From contig JAAYUP010000178.1 of assembly GCA_012517635.1 (NCBI GenBank), positions 1 through 10,020 on the forward strand: a stretch of 10,020 nucleotides of DNA, read 5' to 3'. Positions 1-6,245 of the stretch are shown in pieces. The notes beneath the pieces were generated by a model. It was not told where the DNA came from. It made no database searches and was given only the letters and a program-made list of their open reading frames with translations. The translations under genes were made by a program, and so were the position numbers. Position 1 is the stretch's first letter. Each line of letters starts with the position of its first letter. The stretch comes from Candidatus Atribacter alterifermentans. GTDB taxonomy: Bacteria; Atribacterota; Atribacteria; Atribacterales; Atribacteraceae.

Positions 1-86
1 AAGATTTTGAAACATCGTATATATTCACCTATCTTATTTTTCTCTTTGAAAATTTTCCTTCCAAGTTATAACCTATCCTGAAAATA

Positions 87-117
87 CCGTGAACCGTGAA
101 GTGTGAACCGTGAACCG
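87..117 (+). repeat. Heptamer tandem repeat (CCGTGAA, four units)
   Basis: Four consecutive 7-nt units run from 87 to 114: CCGTGAA, CCGTGAA, GTGTGAA and CCGTGAA, followed by a partial CCG. It lies in the 3' flank of the intron, in a gene-free 133-nt stretch. Function is unknown; slippage-prone intergenic repeats of this kind are common. Confidence 0.85.
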
Positions 118-133
118 TTTAAAAATCACCCTC

Positions 134-204
134 ACCGGGTAGGAGGGGGCGGCTAACCCCCGTCCCCCCACACCACCGTACGTACCGTTCGGTATACGGC
201 GGTT
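134..204 (-). ncRNA. Group II intron domains V and VI
   Basis: On the minus strand, ACCGCCGTA (203-195) pairs with TACGGTGGT (180-172) with one G-U pair. TACC and GGTA form the upper stem around a GAAC loop, and a two-nucleotide CG bulge (182-181) lies between the stems. This is the domain V hallmark, with CGC in the place of the catalytic triad. Domain VI (about 134-170) has G-rich and C-rich arms, GGGGG pairing with CCCCC, and a single unpaired A (at 140) in CCTACCC as the likely branch point. Confidence 0.82.
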
Positions 205-1613
205 CAAAAGGATACCCGAAGCTTTTGGTATCTGTCTAATAAACTTACCAACCCGATTGATTTCCAGAAAAGAGTATCAAATGCCCGATTCATCTGTGGT
301 GAGAGCGATAATCGCCAATATCCCAGTCGAGAACTACTCAATTGAGCAGCTTCAATTGGTGCAATACCATGTGCCAGAAGGTTACGTTTAATCGTTGCTG
401 GCTTTTTCCATTGTTTCAAAAGACACATCCGCAACCGACGACGTATCCAAGAATCCATGTCCCGAAAGAAGGTGAAGGTGTCAGCTAAGTGGTAGTACGC
501 TATCCAGCCGGTGAGATATGAATTGAGCCGATGGATACGCTCTTTGAGTGACCATCCAGCACATCCCTTTGTCAATCGCCGAATGGATGTTTTGAACCGT
601 CCTTTAGACTGAGGGGACAAGGTAACCACCACGTCACCTTTTCGGATGAGAAAAGAGAGTCCGAGGAACTTCCGTTTCTTGACATGGTCCACTGCACTTT
701 TCTTGCTATTCACGGTGAGCTTGAGCTTCTTTGAAAGGAACTCTGTGACACTCTCCATGACCCGCTGTCCAGCTCGCTTGGTTTTGACATAGATATTACA
801 GTCATCAGCATAGCGAACAAATTTATGACCACGACGAGTGAGTTCTTGGTCGAGGTCATCGAGTAAAATGTTAGCTAAAAGCGGGCTCAAAGGGCCTCCT
901 TGGGGAGTTCCCTCTTCAACATTCATCCGTACCCCTTCTACCATTACCCCAGCCGTGAGATAAGCCCGAATGAGTTTCAGGAGGCGCTTATCCGCAATCC
1001 GACAGGACAGGCGATGCATGAGGATGTCATGGTTGACTCGGTCAAAGAACTTCTCGAGGTCAATGTCGACCACGACTTCATAGCCTTCCTTGATATACTG
1101 TCGGGCTTGCTCGATGGCCTGATGGGCATTTCGTCCCGGACGAAATCCGAAACTAGCTTCAGAAAAGGTGGGGTCAATGAGCGGGGAAAGAACCTGGAGA
1201 ATGGCTTGTTGAATGAACCGGTCAAGGGCTGTTGGTATCCCCAGTAGGCGAGTTCCTCCACCTGGTTTGGGAATTTCTACTCGTTTGACCGGTTGAGGGT
1301 GATAGGTACCAGATAGAAGCTCAGCTCGAACGCGGGGCCAGGAATGGGTGAGAAAAGCAGGAAGGTCAGTGACCTTCATCTTGTCCACTCCTGCTGCTCC
1401 ACGGTTTGAGATGACTCGTTTGAGAGCTTTTTGAACATTGGCTTTCTGGACAATCTGTTCCATGAGAAACCGGGTGGCTTCGTTGGGAGGCTGGCGTCTT
1501 GGTGCCTGACCAGAACTCGGCACTTCTCGGAGGGAAGACGGATTCACCCTTTCCCCTTTGAGGAAGCTCTCGTTCAAGATATTCGGCTGTCGGTGTTTTT
1601 GGTCTGAACTCAT
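204..1613 (-). CDS. ltrA: Group II intron reverse transcriptase/maturase
   Basis: This 469-residue intron-encoded protein splices and mobilises its host intron. The N-terminal RT0-like part contains GAAGVDKM near residue 72, followed by IPKPGGGTRLLGIPTALDR, the FGFRPGRNAHQA block, VDIDLEKFFD with the first catalytic aspartates, and GTPQGGPLSPLL at 235-246. The active-site YADD is at 268-271. The maturase (X) domain follows, about 354-455, with LNSYLTGWIAYYHL and LGYWRLS. No C-terminal Cys-rich HNH endonuclease domain is present. The frame is open back to 1778, but the ATG at 1613 is chosen: it has GGGAG 7 nt upstream and leaves room for domains I-III. Upstream codons translate intron RNA structure. 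The stop codon TGA (204-206) abuts domain V. The symbol ltrA is generic for the family. Confidence 0.92.
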   Translation of the reverse strand: MSSDQKHRQPNILNESFLKGERVNPSSLREVPSSGQAPRRQPPNEATRFLMEQIVQKANVQKALKRVISNRGAAGVDKMKVTDLPAFLTHSWPRVRAELLSGTYHPQPVKRVEIPKPGGGTRLLGIPTALDRFIQQAILQVLSPLIDPTFSEASFGFRPGRNAHQAIEQARQYIKEGYEVVVDIDLEKFFDRVNHDILMHRLSCRIADKRLLKLIRAYLTAGVMVEGVRMNVEEGTPQGGPLSPLLANILLDDLDQELTRRGHKFVRYADDCNIYVKTKRAGQRVMESVTEFLSKKLKLTVNSKKSAVDHVKKRKFLGLSFLIRKGDVVVTLSPQSKGRFKTSIRRLTKGCAGWSLKERIHRLNSYLTGWIAYYHLADTFTFFRDMDSWIRRRLRMCLLKQWKKPATIKRNLLAHGIAPIEAAQLSSSRLGYWRLSLSPQMNRAFDTLFWKSIGLVSLLDRYQKLRVSF

Positions 1614-2013
1614 GACGTTGCTCCCATTCCTTTCGTTTGGCCCTTCCTTTTTCTTAAGTACTATGGCCTCGGCTGACTCCTGCTGGTTCACGGACACTTT
1701 TTGAATATGATGTCCCTTACCGGATGACCCGGCCGGCCAGCAGGCCTCCCCGGGTAAGAGCCTATTCTGTCTCTCCATCTACCTGCCTCATGTACTCCTG
1801 ACACCTTTGGGAATCAGGATTTCGCTTTGGGATGCAAGCTCATCCACTTGTCAAGAGCCTCGCTTGAGGTTCGTGTTCCTCAGGCCGGAGATTTGCCGCT
1901 GGCTTCCTTCAGATTCCACCTCACGGTGGACACCCTTGCCTTGAGCTAACGACTACGATTCCCTTCGTCGTTCGGGATTTTCACCCTATAGAATAGGCCC
2001 ATGCCGGGCACAA

Positions 2014-2067
2014 ATCCTGAGGATTCGCTTTGCGAATCCGTGAGGATCTCATCTTTTTTTCTTTTTT
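2014..2067 (+). terminator. Terminator-type hairpin flanking the intron insertion point
   Basis: A perfect 8-bp stem, GGATTCGC (2021-2028) and GCGAATCC (2032-2039) with a TTT loop, is extended by ATCCT (2014-2018) pairing with AGGAT (2043-2047) around a small internal loop. On the plus strand a T-rich run follows from 2054 to 2066, as in a Rho-independent terminator. On the minus strand the hairpin is followed by only TTT before the intron begins. No plus-strand gene is seen to end here. On the minus strand it would lie far downstream of the defence operon and the IS relic. Class C group II introns are known to insert just after such hairpins. Confidence 0.75.
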
Positions 2068-2442
2068 CAGTTCTGCAGTTCCACGATTCCTCAATTCCTC
2101 AGCTTTCAAAAAATTCAAAAATCAAGAACTGATCCCTATGTTTTTGCTTTAGGAATTTTATCTTTCATCCTAATCCTGACCTTTTCAATCAAGGGAGAAG
2201 GAACCAAAAATTCACCCCCTCACCCCTCGGCTTTTTGGTTGTGAGAATATCAACCTTTACCTTTTTCAACTGCACTATTCCATTGTTTTGATAAATTCAA
2301 GAATCAAGACTTGAACCCAGTTTCCTGGATAACGAACCCCGCCAGCCACACCCCCATCTCAAATAACAGACCATATTTTATCCGAAGTTGCCTCGTTATC
2401 CTCTTTAAAATGAATAATAAACTCCGATATTTCCCAGTAGGA
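2068..2442. other. Intergenic stretch without a gene
   Basis: No coding frame with protein-like character is found on either strand. Next to the hairpin there are short degenerate repeats of a TTCCTCA/AGTTC type (about 2070-2102), and further on a 26-nt imperfect direct repeat. The part from about 2319 to 2442 may be further decayed IS21 material, but I cannot recognise it. Confidence 0.6.
2111..2318. repeat. Imperfect 26-nt direct repeat pair
   Basis: Two copies lie at 2111-2136 and 2293-2318, 156 nt apart. Both begin AAATTCAA and contain ATCAAGA; they match at 22 of 26 positions, differing at repeat positions 9, 18, 19 and 23. They could be copies of a dispersed intergenic repeat or remnants of duplicated ends of a mobile element. 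No function is visible. Confidence 0.65.
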
Positions 2443-3153
2443 ATTAAAGGGAACAATGAGCTAGGGAATCCTCAAGAGAAATTCCATAGTATGGTGATGA
2501 GTGCGGATCTAGTATTCGATGTCTTCTCGTTCGAAGGCTTCAACAGAGATGTCGTGACTGGCTCCGAGAACTACAACAAAGATATGAGCAGGATGAATGA
2601 TCCCAGTCACCCAATCTAGAGTGGGAATAGTTAGACCAGCAAAATCGGTGAAGAGCTTCTCACCGAAGCAGTGAATCTGATGGAAAAAACGTTCAAGGGT
2701 TTTTCTTTTTTCGTGGAACCAATGACAGAACTGGGAATACGGATAACTGTCAAGATGGGTTTTCTTTATACTCTTCCCAGAGTAAATTCAAGGTCACTCC
2801 CTTTTTCGCAAATTCGATGCAGAGGAAAGTAATATCGGACATGGTGCTCTGTGGAGCAGAATGGAGTCTCTAGGGAAACAGCATCCGTTCCAAGGTTTCA
2901 TCATCTATTCCTTCAGGAATTGGCCAAGGAATGCCAAAGGCTTTGGCTCCATGAAAATAGTCAAGCACTGTGTTATGAGAGAGACGAAGAATTCGAGCCA
3001 TAGCTCGAATTCTGTAACCAAATTCATATCGATATTTCAAAATTTCTCGTATATTTCACATGGATAATTCTTTCTACGACCCTCAGTTTTCCTTTTTGTT
3101 TGTTGCTTAACAAAAGGATGCCTTAACTCTTTGTGGTTATCCAGTGCTTTCAT
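2443..3153 (-). pseudogene. istA: Decayed IS21-family transposase IstA (N-terminal part)
   Basis: Reading the minus strand across frames recovers the front of an IstA transposase. From 3153 the first frame runs to a stop at 3037-3039. A frameshift near 3043 restores ILKYRYEFGYRIRAMARI, a helix-turn-helix region, then WPIPEGIDDETLERMLFP, with a stop at 2870-2872. After it come KKGVTLNLLWEEYKE, a second frameshift near 2760, YSQFCHWF, and FGEKLFTDFAGLTIP leading to the Asp of the DDE catalytic core, then IFVVVLGASHD. Stops follow at 2509-2511 and 2461-2463, and similarity fades at LIVPFN near 2443. Full IstA proteins are around 400-500 residues and are followed by the ATPase IstB; the C-terminal half and istB are missing. 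The gene is clearly dead. The family call rests on my recognition of several consecutive IstA blocks, not on a search. Confidence 0.85.
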
Positions 3154-3400
3154 ATGAGAGAGTGTTATTCCTTTTTTTTCCTTAAAAATGATGGGTTTTA
3201 ACAGATAAGGTAGTTGGATTCATATGGAATAAGTAATTTAGGAATTTCGAAGCATTTTTTGTTTTTATTTTTTAAGTAAGTTTTTAAAAAAACGCATATT
3301 GCAAAATAGAAATGCACACACCATTAGATAATTGCGGAAAATTTAATTAAAAGAAATAGACATAATTATAAGGTTATCATTTTATATAATTTTTCATAAT
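3154..3400. other. AT-rich intergenic spacer after the operon
   Basis: This stretch is very AT-rich and has stops in all frames. I see no gene. No clear GC-rich hairpin with a T-run follows the desulfurase stop on the minus strand; only weak A/T inverted repeats are present. It probably includes the decayed upstream end of the IS21-family element, but terminal repeats cannot be made out. Confidence 0.6.
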
Positions 3401-4525
3401 CTATGGTTTTACTACTAAAATTTTATTGTAAGCTTTGCAAATAGTAGCTACAATAGTTTTAACTTCATCTAAATTGTTGTACCTACCATAAGAAATACGA
3501 ATTGCAGACTTTGCTTGTTGTTCGCTTAAACCTATTGCCATTAATACATGTGAAGGTTTGTCCTTCCCTGATGTGCAAGCAGAACTGGTCGACACACATA
3601 TACCATGTAAGTCTAGAAAATGCATAAGTGATTCGCCTGTCACACCATCAAAGACAATGTTGATCATCCCGGGCAAACGATTATTATCATCACCGTTAAT
3701 AATGATATTTGGTATTTTAGCCCTTATCCCATTAATGGTTATTTGATCAAATGCTGAAAGTTTATCGGCAATAGAGTTCATAATAGTGACGCTTTCGGTA
3801 ATTGCATATCCCGCTGCTACAATTCCCGCAACATTCTCAGTTCCTGCACGAAACCCAAGTTCTTGCTCTCCTCCAAAAATAAGAGGAGGCAATGATACGC
3901 CATTCCTTTTGTAGAGAATTCCCGTTCCTTTAGCCCCATTAAATTTATGGCTGGAAGCGGTTAAGAAATCTACACCAAGTTCCTTAACATTGACAGGTAT
4001 ATGTCCAACTGCCTGAGCTGCATCAGTATGAAATAAAATACTGCGTCCATGCAAATATCTCCCGATTTCAGCTATTGGTTGAATTGTCCCGATTTCATTG
4101 TTTGCGAGCATTATAGAAACTAGTATAGTGTCGGAACGAATGGCTCCTTTTATACTGTTCAACGAAACACGTCCCTTACTATCAACAGGCAAGTAAGTCA
4201 CTTCTACGCCCTTACTTTCAAGCAAATGGCACGAGTTTAGCACAGAGTGATGCTCGATTGAAGAGGTAATAACGTGTCCTTTATTCACAGAAGAGAGTAC
4301 CCAATTATTACTCTCAGATCCTCCTGAAGTAAACACTATTTCAGAAGGCTCCGCGCCGATAGCCATGGCAACTTGTTGGCGAGCCTGTTCAATGGCACAC
4401 TTTGCTTTTGTTCCAAGTGAATACTGGCTAGAAGCATTACCAAATTGTTCTTGTAAAAAGGGAAGCATTTTCTCTAATACGCTGTCAGATATTTTTGTCG
4501 TAGCTGCATTATCGGCATAAATCAA
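3401..4525 (-). CDS. Cysteine desulfurase, NifS/IscS/DndA type
   Basis: This 374-residue PLP enzyme of aminotransferase class V converts cysteine to alanine and carries the sulfur as a persulfide. The N-terminal YADNAATT is typical. The PLP-stacking His is His92 in IEHHSV, the PLP-contacting Asp168 and Gln171 lie in HTDAAQAVGH, and Lys194 in SSHKFNG is the Schiff-base lysine. FRAGTEN starts near 225. The persulfide Cys317 lies in SSACTSG, giving the group I (IscS/NifS-like) loop. Length is close to that of the DndA and NifS subfamilies. It starts at TTG behind a strong ribosome site, 12 nt after the small CxxC gene, and ends the operon. Placement suggests it supplies sulfur to a DndC-like BrxP or builds the Fe-S cluster of that protein, as DndA does in phosphorothioate systems. 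A plain housekeeping desulfurase that happens to sit here is the alternative. The enzyme call is firm; the partner is inferred. Confidence 0.95.
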   Translation of the reverse strand: MIYADNAATTKISDSVLEKMLPFLQEQFGNASSQYSLGTKAKCAIEQARQQVAMAIGAEPSEIVFTSGGSESNNWVLSSVNKGHVITSSIEHHSVLNSCHLLESKGVEVTYLPVDSKGRVSLNSIKGAIRSDTILVSIMLANNEIGTIQPIAEIGRYLHGRSILFHTDAAQAVGHIPVNVKELGVDFLTASSHKFNGAKGTGILYKRNGVSLPPLIFGGEQELGFRAGTENVAGIVAAGYAITESVTIMNSIADKLSAFDQITINGIRAKIPNIIINGDDNNRLPGMINIVFDGVTGESLMHFLDLHGICVSTSSACTSGKDKPSHVLMAIGLSEQQAKSAIRISYGRYNNLDEVKTIVATICKAYNKILVVKP

Positions 4526-4532
4526 TATATCG

Positions 4533-4538
4533 CCTCCC
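4533..4538 (-). promoter_or_regulatory. Ribosome binding site supporting a TTG start
   Basis: GGGAGG lies 7 nt before the TTG at 4525 and overlaps the stop codon of the small CxxC gene. No ATG in the same frame is similarly placed, so the strong site fixes TTG as the initiation codon of the desulfurase. Confidence 0.85.
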
Positions 4539-4735
4539 TAAAATAATGTGCAGCCTTGTGTTTTGAACTCTTCGACTTTTTCAAGCAAAAACTCAGTATC
4601 TACCTCCAAGTAATATGCGAGACAATGAAGGCAGTAAAAGTGCTTGGCATTTTTGTCAAGTAACTTTTTAACTAGCCCAATCTCATTCTTACTAAGGTTT
4701 TCTTTTCCACAAACATAACAAACCTTACTTTTCAT
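4538..4735 (-). CDS. Small CxxC...CxxC putative zinc-ribbon protein in the BREX operon
   Basis: This 65-residue protein begins MKSKVCYVCGK. It has Cys pairs at 6/9 and 35/38, separated by a basic helix, and a further Cys at 62 in a GCTLF tail. The arrangement suits one structural zinc site, or less likely an Fe-S site. Residues 44-58 look like an amphipathic helix. The frame is open upstream to 4813 inside brxL. The ATG at 4735 is chosen because it follows the brxL stop by 7 nt and has AGGA about 11 nt upstream; the longer version would overlap brxL by 71 nt. It stops 12 nt before the cysteine desulfurase start. I do not recognise a named family with certainty, though it resembles short Cys-rich proteins I associate with Clostridia. 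Its place between brxL and a desulfurase suggests a role in sulfur handling or as an accessory DNA or protein adaptor. This is inference only. Confidence 0.75.
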   Translation of the reverse strand: MKSKVCYVCGKENLSKNEIGLVKKLLDKNAKHFYCLHCLAYYLEVDTEFLLEKVEEFKTQGCTLF

Positions 4736-4742
4736 TTCATCA

Positions 4743-6230
4743 CTATTCCTGTATTTCTGGATCGGATTTGACACGAAATGTGGGCATATCTTTACCCCGA
4801 TATTCCTCATCAAGGATACCGAGTTGGTATTTTATAGTATCTCTCATTTTGCGTGCCCTATCAAGGCAGTAACGTTTAAACTCACGAGTAGTAATATCGC
4901 CAGGTTCACGAACATTTGGAAAGAGTAATTTCAGATAGGCAGTTGCTATACGCTTTACAGCCTCGGTATCTCGTGTATCGGCTGCTTCAGGAACTTCAAT
5001 AAGCTCATCAACAATAGCACGATAACTCATATCCTCCCGCAATTCATGTAATATTGAACAGAAATACTCTGAATTAAGCGCCCATCCGGAAATCTTAAGG
5101 TCATCATTCATACGCGGAATATTCCATCCTTTTATAAAACCATGAAAACGCTCTATCAAGGCTGATTCGTGAAATACGGCTGGCAACTCCTCAAACATAT
5201 TACTATAGCCGTCTGAATCCATTGTTTCCTTTTTAAGGTTACCGCAGAGAATCACACCTGCGTCAGCGATTCCCTCGTAATTACCGACAGTAAAAACACC
5301 TGATTCAAGGTAACCTTTCAGAGCAGCTCTCATTTCATCTACATCAGTGAATGATATGGTCTGTACTTCGTCAAGAACAACAAAATCATTTCCGGCAATC
5401 AAACCTTCTTGACGTTTGTTTTGGTCATAGAACATTTTTGCGCGACTCATAACGCCTCCACTAGAGAGCCAACCAAAACGGCTGACGCGCCCAAATAGGT
5501 ACGATTTTCCTGTTCCTTTTGGCGCAAGCTCAATAAGGTTCAACCGCTTTTCTACAAAAGGAAGTAGGCGGGTCAACATTGTGAGTTTCTTTTCCTCGTC
5601 ACCAAGGTAACCACTCGCATTATAATCAACTGCGCCTAATAACACATCAATCCATTCTAAGATATTAAATTCTCTACGGGCATCTTTGTAGTAGTCAACA
5701 TCAATTATATAGGGGCAAAATCTCTTGAAGTAAGTGAGCTTGATTTTTCCTTTATTAGCTCCTTTGGTTTTGTTCTGAGAAAATCCCAAATCATAGCCAT
5801 TGGGAGGTCGATATCCTATTTCAATCACGCCCCACGTTTCTCGTCCGCGAACCAAGTCCTCTTTGCAACTGTCCCAGACATAATCCTCAATGATGGTGTC
5901 TTTACTTGCAAGACCAAAGTCAGGTAGTGAAAAAGATACCTCCCCAGTTTTAATATCTATATCAACAGAAACCTTGGCAAGAAACTTCACGCGTTCATTT
6001 TCAATAATTACTCTATTTTTTATCGCTGTCCAATCTTCCTTGCGTGGCAGATACGCACGCATGAATCGAGCCAATTCGTCCGAATCAAAATGTCCGTTTT
6101 CATTCTCAAATTTCTTCAAGAGCCAGTCGCGCATAAATGAAGGTAGACTTAGTGCAGAAAAGAAGTTGCTTTTCTTAAGGTCTTTATATACAACCATTTC
6201 ACCGAAACAATTTCGCAGTTTTTCGATCAT
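4743..6230 (-). CDS. brxL: BREX AAA+ protein BrxL, short form lacking the Lon protease domain
   Basis: This 495-residue protein is a BrxL-type AAA+ ATPase. In this numbering, Walker A is APKGTGKS at 236-243 and Walker B is FVVLDE at 283-288. A sensor-like GVILCGN follows at 325-331, and LIERFHGF near 358-365 holds a candidate arginine finger. The N-terminal 230 residues have mixed strands and helices. The C-terminal 130 residues are helical and do not show a Lon-type Ser-Lys protease domain. Long BrxL proteins of type 1 BREX are about 675 residues; a shorter family of about 450 also carries the BrxL name, and this one fits the latter. Characterised long BrxL is a DNA-binding ring ATPase needed for exclusion but not for modification. 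The start at 6230 is preferred over 6239 on ribosome-site spacing. It is 15 nt after pglZ and 7 nt before the next gene. Confidence 0.88.
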   Translation of the reverse strand: MIEKLRNCFGEMVVYKDLKKSNFFSALSLPSFMRDWLLKKFENENGHFDSDELARFMRAYLPRKEDWTAIKNRVIIENERVKFLAKVSVDIDIKTGEVSFSLPDFGLASKDTIIEDYVWDSCKEDLVRGRETWGVIEIGYRPPNGYDLGFSQNKTKGANKGKIKLTYFKRFCPYIIDVDYYKDARREFNILEWIDVLLGAVDYNASGYLGDEEKKLTMLTRLLPFVEKRLNLIELAPKGTGKSYLFGRVSRFGWLSSGGVMSRAKMFYDQNKRQEGLIAGNDFVVLDEVQTISFTDVDEMRAALKGYLESGVFTVGNYEGIADAGVILCGNLKKETMDSDGYSNMFEELPAVFHESALIERFHGFIKGWNIPRMNDDLKISGWALNSEYFCSILHELREDMSYRAIVDELIEVPEAADTRDTEAVKRIATAYLKLLFPNVREPGDITTREFKRYCLDRARKMRDTIKYQLGILDEEYRGKDMPTFRVKSDPEIQE

Positions 6231-6239
6231 GAAAAGCAT

Positions 6240-6244
6240 CTCCC
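6240..6244 (-). promoter_or_regulatory. Ribosome binding site deciding the brxL start
   Basis: GGGAG lies just after the pglZ stop codon. It touches the first in-frame ATG at 6239 with no spacing, but is 9 nt from the ATG at 6230. The second ATG is therefore the likely start, which shortens BrxL by three residues. The position links brxL translation to termination of pglZ. Confidence 0.7.
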
Positions 6245-6245
6245 T

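Larger units (their letters stand above)
134..2011 (-). mobile_element. Group II intron, probably class C, with encoded maturase
   Basis: The 5' end is placed at 2011, where the minus strand begins GTGCCCGGCATGG and continues TATAGGGTGAAAATCCCGAA, closely like the domain I start of bacterial group II introns. About 400 nt of structured RNA (domains I-III) precede the maturase gene, which sits in domain IV. Domains V and VI follow the stop codon. The 3' end is put near 134, after CCTACCCGGT, seven nucleotides beyond the bulged branch-point A of domain VI. Total length of about 1.88 kb is usual for a class C intron with an ORF. Further support is the lack of an endonuclease domain and the terminator-like hairpin immediately 5' of the insertion site. 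All parts appear intact, so it may be active. The 5' end is well supported; the 3' end is uncertain by several bases. Confidence 0.87.

Noticed and set aside
1..133. CRISPR-like repeats
   Set aside because: The repeats are short adjacent heptamers with no spacers, so this is a simple tandem repeat.
900..1261. Overlapping open frames of 94-115 codons on both strands
   Set aside because: They are shadows of the reverse transcriptase catalytic core.
1614..1778. Upstream extension of the maturase frame to an ATG at 1778
   Set aside because: It has no well-placed ribosome site and runs into intron RNA structure; the ATG at 1613 has GGGAG 7 nt upstream and a normal family length.
2311..2619. Plus-strand open frame of 102 codons
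   Set aside because: It lies largely antisense to the recognisable istA relic, has no ribosome site and no protein-like pattern.
2861..3067. Plus-strand open frame of 68 codons
   Set aside because: The opposite strand encodes the IstA helix-turn-helix region; this frame is its shadow.
3154..3400. Terminator for the defence operon
   Set aside because: Only weak A/T inverted repeats are present; no GC-containing stem followed by a T-run on the minus strand could be found.
3401..4525. Full Dnd phosphorothioation cluster
   Set aside because: Only a DndA-like gene is present; no dndB, dndC, dndD or dndE is seen beside it, and its neighbours are BREX genes.
4736..4813. 91-residue version of the small CxxC protein starting inside brxL
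   Set aside because: It would overlap brxL by 71 nt and its extra 26 residues are brxL sequence in another frame; the ATG at 4735 follows the brxL stop with an upstream AGGA.
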